A stretch of 64,000 nucleotides of DNA from Megalobrama amblycephala (lineage: Eukaryota > Chordata > Actinopteri > Cypriniformes > Xenocyprididae), in NCBI RefSeq assembly GCF_018812025.1, contig NC_063054.1, positions 28,458,356-28,522,355 on the forward strand, in the 5' to 3' direction. The notes beneath the pieces were generated by a model that saw nothing but the letters and a program-made list of their open reading frames with translations, had not been told where the DNA came from and did not search any database. The position numbers and the translations under genes were made by a program. Positions 22,701 through 37,700 of this stretch are shown here, one piece after another (within the stretch, counting starts at the first letter, position 1; every line of letters begins with the position of its first letter).

Positions 22701-25700
22701 TGAGAAGCTTCCATTGTAATTGTAACAGTAAGAGTTCGGCCCACATACTGATGGAGGGTCAAGACATTCATAAATATCTGAAACAAAGTAATTGATAAAG
22801 TAAACAGTTGGCAGAAGATTAAGGCAGTAAAAACTGTAACAATATGTTCAGAGCTTCAGCTGTCAATCATACCTCTGCATGGGTTATTGCTGTTTATAGG
22901 GAGGTTTGGATCTGTTACATTATATCCACTCATGCAAGAGCAATTGTAACTCCCAACAGCGTTGTGGCAGATTGAGTTTGGACCACAGACGTCTGATATC
23001 TCAAAGCATTCATCCACATCTTTGGTAAAAGAAAATTACAGATATAAAAATGGCCCTTTCCTCTTTAGGTGACTCAAACAGAATGTGGAGGTCAGCTCGC
23101 CTAACATTACAATCTAATATTACATTTAGAAAATTTTATCCAAAGTAGAAAACACTGAAACATCAATGTTATCATTAAAACATTTGTATTTATTTTAATA
23201 AAATGTATTGGACTAATAGTGTACAAAAGCATCTAGTTCATTATTCAATGTTAGAGAACACAGAGATCTGAATATAGAATGTACCTCTACATGTGTTATT
23301 GATGCTGATGGTGAGACTGGAGTTTGTTACAGTGAATCCATCCAAACATGAGCAATTGTAACTTCCTATTTCATTTGTGCAGTTGGAATCAGGGCCACAT
23401 ATAGATGGACTGAGCAGACATTCATTTATATCTATGGAAAAATGTAATTAAAAATTAAAGTAATCACTTTAATTAATTAAAAACTGATTTAATTATCACA
23501 AACACCTGAAGACATGAAATACATTTATCTCATGGCATTCATATGTCTATATAAAGGAGAATATAAATCAAGAAGGTAGAAGCTGAGCACAACAGGCCAG
23601 AACAAATGTAAACTTATCTCCTAAAGAAAAAGAGCTGGATAAAAATAGTATTTCAGCCCTAAACTTACAAATCCAAACTGCATGTGCTAGCTAAATAAAT
23701 AAATATAAACAATAAATTAAAAAAAATGAAATAAACAAACAATGATTGCATATTTGATAAAGACATATCTGAAATTATTCAACAATCATAACAGAGAATA
23801 TTACAAAGTGCAAACTTACCGATGCATGGGTTACTTTTGGCAATCTTCTTATTTCCATCTGAGACGTTATATCCTTCCCAACAAGAGCACGAGAAGCTTC
23901 CATTGTAATTGTAACAGTGAGAGTTTGGCCCACATACTGATACTGAGTCAAGACATTCATAAATATCTGAAATGAAATTTTTGATAAAGAGAAAGGTTAC
24001 GTTTGATTTGACAAAAGATTTTAGACAGTACAAATACAAACTGCTCAGTGCTTCAGCTGTCAATCATACCTTTGCATGGGTTACTGCTGTTTATAGGGAG
24101 ATTTGAGTCTGTTACATTATATCCACTCATGCAAGAGCAATTGTAACTCCCAACAGTGTTGTTGCAGATTGAGTTTGGACCACAGACGTCTGATCTCTCA
24201 ACACATTCATCCACATCTTAATTAAAAGAAAATTACAGACACAAAAAGAACAGTTTCCTCTTTAGGTCACTCATTCAGAATGTGAATGAAAACTTATAAA
24301 CTGCCTAACATTACAATCTAATATTACATTTAGAATATTTTATCCATAGTATGAAATGCTGAAACTTCATAATTTTAGCATTAAAAAAAATTTGCTATTT
24401 ATTTTAATAAAATCGTTTGGACTCTTGGTGTACAAAAAATGTCTCAGTTACAAAGGTAACCCTCATTCCCTGAAGGAGGGAACGGAGACTTACGTCGGAT
24501 AGACCGATGAATAGGAATCTCGCTAGAGAGGCCAATCTACTTTGAGTGTGACTAAAATGAGCCAATGCACATTGGCATGCAATCATATGCAGCAGCTGCT
24601 TGCCTCGCAGCGCGGGTATATAATGAGCAGCAGGTGTGTTGCATCTTCAGGTTTTCTCTGAGGAGCCGAACCGGATAGGCGGCAGCATCAGCGGGGTACA
24701 GCGACTGTGGCAACGGGACGTACGTCTCCGTTCCCTCCTTCAGGGAATGAAGGTTACCTTTGTAACCGAGACATTCCCATTCAGTCGGTCACGTTTGACG
24801 TACGTCAGACAGACCGACGAATAGGAATCCCTACCAAAGCGCCACAGGAGCTGCCCCCTTCCAGCGCTCTGTTGTAAGCCACCTGAACCCCCTTGCCTAA
24901 GGACGGTGGGACAGGGCTAACACAGAGAGTGTCGATCACTGCTGTTCCCCAAAAACCCACTCAGTGAGACTATTGGATAACACTGGGAAAGCGTAGCCTT
25001 TCGCTGGGAAAGGAACGCTGCGGAAGCCACATCCTTCCCTGAAGGAGTTATGTGGAGAAGACATATGGGATCCCTGTAGGGTCACACATATGATACCCAG
25101 CCTAAACCCAGTTCTCGAGGATACAACGGAAAATAGGCCTGGCGCAGACGCTCCGCCACGTCAGCTGCCGAAGGGAGATCAGAGGACTCAACAGGGTCTG
25201 CCTTGTAGGGACTCTCTGGAGTAAAAAGTGCATGTAAGCGCAGCAAGCCGACACTAAGCCGGGGCCTCTCGGTGCCTCTGACCTGAGGTGAGAACATGGG
25301 AGGTGACCGGCTCAACACGAAGGCTATAGAATCTAGCCAACGTGTAGGTGTCGCCCAGCCCGTAGCTCTACAAATGTCTGTCAGCGAGGCGCCACGAGCC
25401 AGCGCCCAGGAGGATGCGACACCTCTCGTGGAGTGAGCATGCAACCTGAGCGGGCAGGGCACGCCTTGAGCTTGGTAAGCCAAGGTGATGGCGTCCACTA
25501 TCCAGTGGGCCATCCGTAACAGACAAAGAGCTGGTCTGAGGTCCTGAAGCTTTGGGTTCTGTCTATGTACAGTCGCAAAGTGAGGACTGGACAGAGCAAA
25601 GCCAGGGCTGGGTCTGCCTCCTCCGGGGGCAGCACTTGCGGGCTCACTACCTGGTCCCTGAAGGGAGTGGTAGGAACCTTGGGCACATAGCCAGGCCGGG

Positions 25701-28700
25701 GTCTCAGTACCACATGGCTGTCACCCGGCCCGAATTCTAGGCACGATTCGTTGACCGAAAATGCCTGCAGGTCCCCTACCCTCTTGACGGAGGCCAATGC
25801 AACCAGCAGAAAAGTCTTCATAGACAGAATCTTAAAGTCTGCTGACTGCAAGGGCTCAAAGGGAGCATTCTGGAGTGCTTTCAGCACCAGAGCAAGGTCC
25901 CAAGAGGGTATTGAGGGGGGTCGAGGAGGATTTAACCGTCTCGCCCCCCTAAGGAACCTGACGACCAGGGGTGAATTTCCGAAAGCATCGTTAACCAACT
26001 ATGGTCGTAAGTCCCATTGAACTCTATTGGTAACCACAGAACTTGCGACCATAGTTCACTTTGGGAAACGCACCCCTGGTTGTGCTTACCAACAGACTTG
26101 CCATCGATGTGGTCGTGGTATGCGGAAATAGCAGCAGCATGAACTTTGAGGGTGGAGGGTGACAGCCTACGCTCCAACCCTTGCTGCAAGAATGAAAGCA
26201 TGACTCTGATCGAACATCTTCGGGGGTCTTCTCGGCGAGAAGAGCACCACTCGACGAACAGGTTCCACTTCAGGGCGTAAGCACGTCTCATAGATGGTGC
26301 ACGTGCCGAAGTGATGGTGTTAAGTACCTAGGGGGGTAAGTCACCTAGAACCTCTGCGTCCCGTTCAGGGACCAGACATGGAGTTTCCAGAGGTCTGGAC
26401 GCGGGTGCCAAAGTTGACCTGAAGGCCCAACTGGCTGAGTTGACTGAGCACCAGGTCCCTGTGTTCGCACAACTGATCCTGTGACTGAGCTAGAATGAGC
26501 CAGTCGTTGAGATAGTTAACCCTCAGGGGTCTGAGGATTTTTGGGGCCCTGGAGAAGTTTTGACATGCCATGACATTTGTGCTTTGTTCAGTTGTTCATA
26601 AACATATTAATGACAAAAGTGTCATTACACTGTATTCAGCACAAACTAGGCTACAATAATATGTGAGGAACATGTATGTACATGTTTGTGTTTTTGAAGG
26701 AATAACGTTTATGCGTGGTTATTGAAAAAACAAAAAACTTAAGTCACTGAAATAAGGCCAAATAAAATATATTAAAACTGTGTTCACAAGGATTCTGGGT
26801 ATTGGAGGTTGTAGACTAGAGTTTTTGCTTCAGAATGAAGTAAAAATTATCCTTCCTACTCCTTCATATAAAACAATAGAGAGATTTAAATTTTCTAAGA
26901 CACTTTTGGTCAAGAAACACAGTATGCATGGAGGCGTGAATCCTCATGTATAATGGGTGATTCTCACCTGAGAATACAAAAGAATTGAATAATAATGACC
27001 TGAAATTACTTGCATATTAATGAGGCCTTTCAGTCAGGTAGGCTGTGAAAAAACCCTCTGTGATCATGCTGATAACAGGATTAAAGTCCACTCAGGACAA
27101 CAAAAAAACAAGATTTTTGTGATCTCATGCATGCACGTATTATTGCACATGATATGAAGAAAATTTTGTATAGGCCTATGTTAAATTACACTACCAGTCA
27201 AAAGATTGAACACATTGCCATTATAATGTTTTTAAAAGAAGTCTCAAGTCTCTAACCAAATAATGGTTTTCTATTTTAATATACTTTAAAATATAATGTA
27301 TTTCTGTGATGCAAAGCGTCTGAACATTCCTACCTCTAGGGCATTTCATATAGGCTACTATATTTGTTATATTATAGAGCCTAAATGTTGATGAGCAGTT
27401 GACAAACTATACATCATTAAAAAGATCTAAGACTCAAGCTTCACATTTTGACTCTTAAAATCTTATATTGACCATAATTTCTTAATATGCTTAAAAGCAT
27501 ACACATTTGGAGAAATATTGATGGATTCTCATATGTTTATATCAATTTTCTATACAGAGGAGTAATATTTATTATTCTATATTTATTGTCATCATTATGA
27601 GCGCTGGATGCTGTGTTTCTAATTCATACTTGCAGCCGGAGGGCGCTCTGCCCATTTTGTCCACAAATGCCTCAGTAAAAGAAGAGGCATATCATGTGAC
27701 AATCAAGGAACTAACAGAGGCAAGAGATCGCTAAATATGGCTATTCAAAACACTTTTGAAGACAATAAATACACGATTGAGATGATGTATGCATGTATTG
27801 ACTGAATTTGCGTCTGAATAGCGCTGGCTCCGTGGGCGTGGCCGCATTAGCGGATAATGAGCTGAATCACAGACTTCTGACATGGCTCTCTTTTCATACA
27901 GATTACATAAACACAGAAGGTTTGTTTTCGATTTGACTTATATGTTTTAAAACCTGACATCTTAACGTTTTTTTAGACATAAGTGTATTTTTTTTGTCTT
28001 TAGTATTCACTAAGTTACAGTTCATTTTCTAAGAACTATCAGATTGGACTTCGTTCAGAGGGAGACGAGAGATCATGCATCATGTTAGTTTTCTTTATTT
28101 TACAAAAAGCACAACATTTTGTTTTTACTCTGAGTGTATACAAATGAAAGAAGATATTCCACAGATTAAAATGGTGTATAACTCTTAATTGTATGTGCAA
28201 CATTGACGGAGTATTTTGAGTCTCTTTCACACTGATAAGAAAAAAACCACGGTGGTATCGCCAGCGATACCCTCAGACCTCAGAGTGTTAAGGATGCGAA
28301 CACTCTGTTCTCTCATGGGAACAAGGGCTCCCTCCATGACTTTCGTGAAGACACGGGGAGACAGGGCCAGCCCGAAGGGTAGGACCTTGTACTGATATTC
28401 TCGACCCTCGAACGCAAAGCGCAGGAACGGCCTGTGTCGAGGTAGAATCGAAACATGAAAGTACGTGTCCTTCAGGTCAATCGCGGCAAATCAATCTTGG
28501 GGACGGATGCACTAGAAAATGCATTTCTGCGTGAGCATTTTGAATGGTAGCTTGTGGAGGCTCCCATTCAAAACTCGCAGGTCCAAGATCGGTCATAACC
28601 CACCGCTTTTCTTGGGTACAATGAAGTAGGGACTGTAGAACCCTGACCTCATATCAGCTGGAGGGACCGGCTCTATCGCGTCCTTCACCAGTAGGACCGC

Positions 28701-31700
28701 GATCTCCGCACGCAAGACATGGGCATTGACAGCTTTCACTGCAGTGAGGTGGACGCCCCTGAACTTGGGGGGACGCCGGGCGAACTGAATCGCATAGCCG
28801 AGCCTGATGGTCCGAATAAGCCAGCGAGACAGACTGGGGAGTGTTAACCAGGCTCGCAGAGACCGTACAAGCGGGACCAAAGGGACTACAGGCGTACCCG
28901 CAGCAGGGCAGCGAGGTGGAACACAGGGACATGGCTCGGGAGGCTCTCTCTGCGAGGCGGCCCGAAGCGGGGTCAGAGTGTGCTGTGCAACACTTACCTG
29001 GTTCCACGGTCGGGCAGGGGGCGCAGGAGAGCCTTTGTTGCCTTCTCGACTGCACGCTGCTGCCCTCTGGTGAAAGAAAAGGGGGATAAGAGTGGTGAGG
29101 TTTTTCTCCTCCCACTGCTCTCCGAGCCCTCTTCAGACCCAGAGATGGAGGACTGCTCTTTTTTTTTGGAAATTTGGGTGCTGCCGGCTGTTGGGCCAGC
29201 GGCGGAACAGAAACAAACCCAACAAACAGGATTTACCACCCGGCCCTCCTCCGGGGGAGGAAGAGCAGCCCCACCCATCTCTGGGTCACCCGTCTTAGGG
29301 GTGATTTTTCACTAACCACTTAAACAGCAGCAGAGACGGGAGGCGTCATCTTCCTGCAGCAGACACAGTAGAGCAGGCTGGGCCGGAGTTTTCTGCAGGG
29401 GACGACACCCTTGGCAACGAGCAGACTGAGGGCCCACGAGGAACTCAATGGTTTGTTGGGGGAAGTTCCCTGGTCTGCTACTAACTGAGGAGAACTGCTG
29501 GGTTCAGTCCCCGACAGTGTCACCGAAAAGGCCACCTTGTGAAAGCGTTTTAGCTTGACGACCTCTCGCACCTCAGCAAGGTAAGCCAGGGGGCACTTCT
29601 GGACAACTGAGGTGGACATTGTCTGGCCGAGGGCCTGCGCCGTGACTTTGATCATGGTTAGTCAACTAGCGCAGCTCAACCCCGGCTCAGAACTACCCTC
29701 ATGCATAAAGAGTGCCTTGGCCTCACATGCAGGGTGGGTGTGGTCTGTAAACGGCCACCCAACCCAAGAGGGTAGTGAGAGAGTAAAAACTTTATGCAGA
29801 TTTTGGCACTTTTGGCATTCCATATTTATGGCACCAATATAACTCCATACTGCCAAGTTTTCCATGCACATCCGGAACACCCGGGAAAGCATGGCTGTAA
29901 ACTCTGAATCTGAGTCAGCATAAGCACACACCATTACAGTGGGCAGCGTCACCCTCATTTCCAGAGCATAACAGCCCTCTCTCCGATGCTGCAATCAACA
30001 TCTGACCCTCAGCTGGACCTTGAATGAAATGCTAGGTTCCCCTATGAGAAGGACCAGCAATCCAATCCAGAAGCTGCACAGCATGCAATGCGCTAGAGAG
30101 GGAGGGGCCCTAGGGGGTTGGTTCCCCGAAGGAACCCCTCAACCTCAAGTCACCCAAGCCATTTCACCAAAGTAGACCTCTTCTGGTGCACCAGAGAGGG
30201 CGCTACAATGGAGATTAGGCAAGGAGACCACGCATCTAGAGCGCCGAGCGAGTGACAACCCGCGCTGCAGCCCGACAGCTCGACGGCACACGACATGCAG
30301 AGGAGCGAGAGGTTTGCTCTCGCTGATCTCCATGGTCTCCCAGAGTGTTGGGCAGACCCACGGCTGTGCTTTTATACACAAGCGGCAGCTGGCCAACAAC
30401 AGAAGGGACTCAAGCTTACCGGAGAAAGAAGAGTCATGACCGGCGTGTCGACGTAATCATGTTCTCATACGAAAACATGAACCACCCACGAACATCGTTT
30501 CAGCACGCGCCCAGACATGTGAAACAGTGATCGTGGCCGTCAGTGAGGACAGGAAACAACCGTATCCAGAAACACACAAATAGAATGTCATCTTTAAAAA
30601 GACGCAAGCTCTACTTGTGTAAGCTATTTTAGGGACTTTACTCTTTTAAAGTGCTGAAGCACGCAGGGGAACGGCCGTCGCAACACAGACAGGAATGGTG
30701 TGCAGCCTGTCGTGTACTCTCTCTCTTTGAAGGCGCTCACTCTTACCAGCCGTAAAAACGGCTTTCAGCACTCGAAGCCCACCGTACCAACCGTGAGAAC
30801 AGCCTTCTGATGCAAAAAAAAAACTAAACAAAAAAAAAAACAGAAAATAAAGAGAGGATTTCGACCCCTCTGCTGTGCTGTTTGCCTGCACTCGAAAAAA
30901 AGAGAAGTTCAACCAAAAAGCTTGACTCGTCTTCTAGCAGACACTTGCTTGCAGAGAACAGGAACAAATACCGATCGGCTCCGAGGCGAAAAGCTGAAGA
31001 GGCAACGCACCTGCTGCTCATTATATACCCGTGCTGCGAGGTGAGCAGCTGCTGCATATGATTGCATGCCAATGTGCATTGGCTCGTTTTAGTTACACTC
31101 GAAGTAGATTGGCCTCTCTAGCGAGATTCCTATTCGTCGGTCTGTCCGACGTACGTCGAACGTGACCGACTGAATGGGAACATCTAGGTCATTATTCAAT
31201 GTTAGAGAACACAGAGATCTGAATATAGAATGTACCTCTGCATGTGTTATTGATGCTGATGGTGAGACTGGAGTTTGTTACAATGAATCCATCCAAACAT
31301 GAGCAATTGTAACTTCCTATTTCATTTGTGCAGTTGGAATTTGGACCACATACAGATGGACTGAACAGACATTCATCTATATCTATGGGGGGAAATAATT
31401 AAAATTTGCCTTAATTCATACAAGTATAGACAGATAAAACATGAAAGACAAATGGTATCTCACAACATAATAGACAAACTTAAGAAAAATACGGATTGAG
31501 AAAGTGTATTAACATTTTTTTATAAACAAACGAACACATAATTAATATTTTGTAAAGCAGCACCTGCAACAGAAACAAACTAACAAAAATTAATTATACA
31601 CCTCTCAATACTTATTTTCTTTGTCATGAATTTGTAACAAGCTCTTGCTGTCAATCATACCTCTGCATGGGTTATTGCTGTTTATAGGGAGGTTTGGATC

Positions 31701-34700
31701 TGTTACATTATATCCACTCATGCAAGAGCAATTGTGACTCCCAACAGTGTTGTTGCAGATTGAGTTTGGACCACAGACATCTGATATCTCAACACATTCA
31801 TTCACATCTTTATTAAAAGGAAGTTCAGAGGAAAAGAACAGTTTATGTCACTCATTCATATGTGAAACAACAGAATGCTTAATTTACAAAAATTATATCA
31901 AAGTTAAAATCACATGGATAAACTCTAGCTAATAGGTTGTAATTCAAGGTTAGCGTAAACACAAATCTAAATATAAAATGTACCTCTACATGTGTTATTG
32001 ATGCTGATGGTGAGATTTGAGTTTGTTGCAGTGAATCCATCCAAACATGAGCAATTGTAACTTCCTATTTCATTTGTGCAGTTGGAATCAGGACCACATA
32101 CAGATGGACTGAACTGACATTCATTTATATCTAGAGGGGAAAAATAATGTAAATATGCTTGAATACATACAAGTATAAACAGGTAAAACATGTAAGACAA
32201 ATGGTATCTCACAACATAATACAGAAACAAACTAACAAAAATTTATTACACGCCTCCCAATACTCATTTTCTTTGTCATGAATTTGAAACAAGATTTTGC
32301 TGTCAATCATACCTTTGCATGTGTTACTGCTGTTTATAGGGAGGTTTGAGTCTGTTACATTATATCCACTCATGCAAGAGCAATTGTGTCTCCCAACAGT
32401 GTTGTTGCAGATTGAGTTTGGACCACAGACATCTGATATCTCAACACATTCATTCACATCTTCATTAAAAGGAAGTTTAGAGGAAAATAACAGTTTGGGT
32501 CACTTAAACAGTATATGAAGGTCAACTCAATCTTTACAACAGAATGCTTAATTTATGCAAATGATATCCAGGGTTAAAATCACATGGATAAACTCTAGCC
32601 AACAGGTTGTAATTCAAGATTAGAGTAAACATAAATCTAAATATAAAATGTACCTCTACATGTGTTATTGATGCTGATGGTGAGATTTGAGTTTGTTGCA
32701 GTGAATCCATCCAAACATGAGCAATTGTAACTTCCTATTTGATTTGTGCAGTTGGAATTTGGACCACATACAGATGGACTGAACTGACATTCATTTATAT
32801 CTAGAGGGGGAAATAATTTAAATTTGCTTTATACAAGTGTAAACAGTTAAAACATGAAAGACAAATAGTTTCTCACAACATAATACACAAAATATACAAG
32901 AAAATATGGATTGAGAAAGCATATCAAAATTTTTTAAACAACCACAAAATTTAAGATTTTGTAAAGCAGCATGTGCAACAGAAACAAACTAACAAAAGTT
33001 AATTATATGCCTCCCAGTACTCATTTTCTTTGTCATGAATTTGTACAATGAGCTTTTGCTGTCAATCATACCTTTGCATGTGTTACTGCTGTTTATAGGG
33101 AGGTTTGAGTCTGTTACATTATATCCACTCATGCAAGAGCAATTGTGACTCCCAAAAGTGTTGTTGCAGATTGAGTTTGGACCACAGACGTCTGATATCT
33201 CAACACATTCATCCACATCTTTATTAAAAGGAAGATCAGAGGAAAAGAACAGTTTATGTCACTCATTCATATGTGAAGGTCAACACATTCTTTGGCATCT
33301 TTACAACATAATGCTTCATTTACAAAGACATGGAAAGTAAAAATCATAAGGATTATTCATGAATATAGCATCAATAGAAATCTGAATATAGAATGTACCT
33401 CTACATGTGTTATTGATGCTGACGCTGAGATTTGAGTTTGTTGCAGTGAATCCATCCAAACATGAGCAATTGTAACTTCCGATTTCATTTGAGCAGTTGG
33501 AATTTGGACCACATACAGATGGACTGATCAGACATTCATTTATATCTAGAGGGGAAAAATAATGTAAATATGCTTTAATACATACAAGTATAAACAGGTA
33601 AAACATGTAAGACAAATGGTATCTCACAACATAATACAGAAACAAACAAAAATTAATTATACACCTCCCAATACTCATTTTCTTTGTCAGGAATTTGAAA
33701 CAAGCTTTTGCTGTCAATCATACCTTTGCATGGGTTACTGCTGTTTATAGGGAGGTTTGAGTCTGTTACATTATATCCACTCATGCAAGAGCAATTGTGA
33801 CTCCCAACAGTGTTGTTGCAGATTGAGTTTGGACCACAGACGTCTGATATCTCAACACATTCATCCACATCTTCATTAAAAGGAAGTTGAGAGGAAAATA
33901 TCAGTTTATGTCACTCATTCATATGTGAAGGTCAACACATTCTTTGGCATCTTTACAACACAATGCTTCATTTACAAAAAAAGACATGGAAAGTAAAAAT
34001 CATATGGGTTATTCATGAATATAGCATCAATACAAATCTTAACATAAAATGTACCTCTACATGTGTTATTGATGCTGACGGTGAGATTTGAGTTTGTTGC
34101 AGTGAATCCATCCAAACATGAGCAATTGTAACTTCCTATTTCATTTGTGCAGTTGGAATTTGGACCACATGGACTGAACTGACATTCATTTATATCTAGA
34201 GGGGAAAAATAATGTAAATATGCTTTAATACATACAAGTATAAACAAATTAAACATGAAAGACAAATGGTATCTCACAACATAATAGACAAACTTAAGAA
34301 AAATTAGGATTGAGAAAGTGAATTAACATTTTTTTTTTAAACAAACAATCACAAAATTAATATTTTGTAAAGCACCACATGCAACAGAAACAAACTAACA
34401 AAAATTAATTTTACACCTCTAAATACTTATTTTCTTTGTCATGAATTTGTAACAAGCTTTTGCTGTCAATCATACCTTTGCATGTGTTACTGCTGTTTAT
34501 AGGGAGGTTTGGATCTGTTACATTATATCCACTCATGCAAGAGCAATTGTGACTCCCAACAGTGTTGTTGCAGATTGAGTTTGGACCACAGACGTCTGAT
34601 CTCTCAACACATTCATCCACATCTTTATTAAAAGGAAGTTTAGAGGAAAATAACAGTTTGGGTCACTTAAACAGTATATGAAGGTCAACTCAATCTTTAC

Positions 34701-37700
34701 AACAGAATGCTTCATTTACGCAAATGATATCCAGGGTTAAAATCACATGGATAAACTCTAGCCAACAGGTTGTAATTCAAGATTAGAGTAAACATAAATC
34801 TAAATATAAAATGTACCTCTACATGTGTTATTGATGCTGATGGTGAGATTTGAGTTTGTTGCAGTGAATCCATCCAAACATGAGCAATTGTAACTTCCTA
34901 TTTGATTTGTGCAGTTGGAATTTGGACCACATACAGATGGACTGATCAGACATTCATCTATATCTATGGGGGGGGGGAATAATGTAAATATGCTTTAATA
35001 CATACAAGTATAAACAGGTAAAACATGTGAGACGAATGGTATTATTGGGTACAAATATTGTACCCAAGTACTTGTACTCCTCGACAATCTCTATAGGATT
35101 TTCGTGAATAACAGTAGTAACTGCCATCTGCTTATGGCAGTTACTACTGTTATTCACAAAAATCCTATAGAGATTGTTGAGGAGTACAAGTACTTGGGTA
35201 CAATATTTGATAACCTGTTGAAATTTACTTCCAACACAGAGGTGATACTTCGGAAATGTCAGCAGCGGCAGTATCTTTTAAGGAAGCTCAATTCTTTTGG
35301 GGTCAATAAGAATATTCTCTCTTTGTTCTATTACTCTTACATTGAAAGTGTCATTTCATTCTCTATTGTTTGCTGGTTTCATTCTATCAGCCTTCAGAAC
35401 AGAAATCATCTGGAGCATACAGTTAAAGTTTGTTCGAAAATTATTGGACTTCCTATTAGGACTCTTTCCACTATAAGTGAACAGCAAATGCTGAAGTTGG
35501 CTGGTAGGATTTTACATGACCCATCACACGTCTTGTTTTCTGAATTTGAGTGGCTCCCTTCAGGGCGACGACTTCGCTGTCCAGGTTGTAGGACACAAAG
35601 GAGGAATTCAACCTTCATTCCTAAAGTGTTTCAGCTTCTAAATTCTCAATCATTTCTGACCCCCAGGCTTACCATGTTGTGATTACATATTTTTAAAAAG
35701 CTTTAATGTTTTAAACGTTGATGTTTATTTGTCATATCTTAGAATACATACATGTTGTGTATATTGTGTTATTTATTTACTGTGTTGTGTTTTTGACGTA
35801 TATTGTTTGTTACTCTGCGTGACCTTGTGAATTGCCCTTCGGGGATAAATAAATCTCACAACATAATACAGAAACAAACTAACAAAAATTAATTATACGC
35901 CTCCCAGTACTCATTTTCTTTGTCATGAATTTGAAACAAGCTTTTGCTGTCAATCATACCTTTGCATGTGTTATTGCTGTTTATAGGGAGGTTTGAGTCT
36001 GTTACATTATATCCACTCATGCAAGAGCAATTGTGACTCCCAACAGTGTTGTTGCAGATTGAGTTTGGGCCACAGACGTCTGATATCTCAACACATTCAT
36101 TCACATCTTTATTAAAAGGAAGTTCAGAGGAAAAGAACAGTTTATGTCACTCATTCATATGTGAAGGTCAACACATTCTTTGGCATCTTTACAACACAAT
36201 GCTTCATTTACAAAAAAAGACATGGAAAGTAAAAATCATATGGATTATTCATGAATATAGCATCAATAGAAATCTTAATATAAAATGTACCTCTACATGT
36301 GTTATTGATGCTGACGGTGAGATTTGAGTTTGTTGCAGTGAATCCATCCAAACATGAGCAATTGTAACTTCCTATTTCATTTGAGCAGTTGGAATTTGGA
36401 CCACATACAGATGGACTGATCAGACATTCATCTATATCTATGGGGGGGAAATAATTAAAATTTGCCTTAATTCATACAAGTATAAACAGAAAAAACATGA
36501 AAGACAAATGGTATCTCACAACATAATAGACAAACTTAAGAAAAATTAGTATTGAGAAAGTGTATTAACATTTTTTTTAAACAAACAACCACAAAATTGA
36601 TATTTAGTAAAGCACCACATGCAACAGAAACAAACTAACAAAAATTAATTATACGCCTCCCAGTACTCATTTTCTTTGTCATGAATTTGAAACAAGCTTT
36701 TGCTGTCAATCATACCTCTGCATGGGTTACTGCTGTTTATAGGGAGGTTTGAGTCTGTTACATTATATCCACTCATGCAAGAGCAATTGTGACTCCCAAC
36801 AGTGTTGTTGCAGATTGAGTTTGGACCACAGACGTCTGATATCTCAACACATTCATCCACATCTTTATTAAAAGGAAGTTCAGAGGAAAATAACAGTTTA
36901 TGTCACTCATTCATATGTGAAGGTCAACACATTCTTTGGCATCTTTACAACACAATGCTTCATTTACAAAAAAAGACATGGAAAGTAAAAATCATATGGA
37001 TTATTCATGAATATAGCATCAATAGAAATCTTAATATAAAATGTACCTCTACATGTGTTATTGATGCTGATGCTGAGATTTGAGTTTGTTGCAGTGAATC
37101 CATTCAAACATGAGCAATTGTAACTTCCTATTTCATTTGTGCAGTTGGAATTTGGACCACATACAGATGGACTGATCAGACATTCATCTATGTCTATGAA
37201 AAAAGGAAATTTAAAAAGTGATTTAAAAAAAGTTAGATGTATAAAAAGACATCTATACAAGCAGTATACAAATTAAGTAGCAATGTTAACATTTTCCAAA
37301 AATAAATAAATAGTAAATAAAAATAGTTAATACAAAAAAAGTCTAGATCCTGAACCTATTCTAAAACTATCTCTTTTTTTTAAATACATTTTTAAATTAT
37401 GCAATGACCAAAAGTTTAAAAATAATGTTTTTTACATAATTTTTTAAACTTTTGGTCATTGCATAATTTAAAAATGTATTTACTTGTAAATTGCAATTCA
37501 GAATATCAAATAAACAAAAACTTACCGATGCATGGGTTGTTTTTATTAATAGCTTGATTACCATCTGTGACATTATATCCATTCCAACAAAAGCATGAGA
37601 AGCTTCCATTGTAATTGTAACAGTAAGAGTTCGGCCCACATACTGATGGAGGGTCAAGACATTCATAAATATCTGAAACAAAGTAATTGATAAAGTAAAC

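Larger units (their letters stand above)
24438..31180 (-). mobile_element. DIRS-type tyrosine-recombinase retrotransposon, internally deleted and interrupted
   Basis: The order on the minus strand is inverted terminal repeat, gag remnants, reverse transcriptase, tyrosine recombinase, internal complementary region and inverted terminal repeat, which is the DIRS layout. Edges were placed by comparison with paralogous EGF introns, for example 39330-39370, where GTACAAAAA runs straight into ACATCTAGTTC. No target duplication is seen, as expected for recombinase-mediated insertion. RNase H and methyltransferase are missing: the RT end is joined directly to the last codons of that ORF ([10 protein letters not shown] near 26345-26385). 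Several stops and a frameshift make it defective. Confidence 0.9.

Noticed and set aside
28807..29315. Plus-strand open frames in the DIRS element
   Set aside because: They are antisense to recognisable reverse transcriptase and gag-like sequence; high GC lengthens chance frames.
34954..35157. Minus-strand frame resembling a reverse transcriptase piece
   Set aside because: It is the inverted arm of the LINE foldback, not a separate element.
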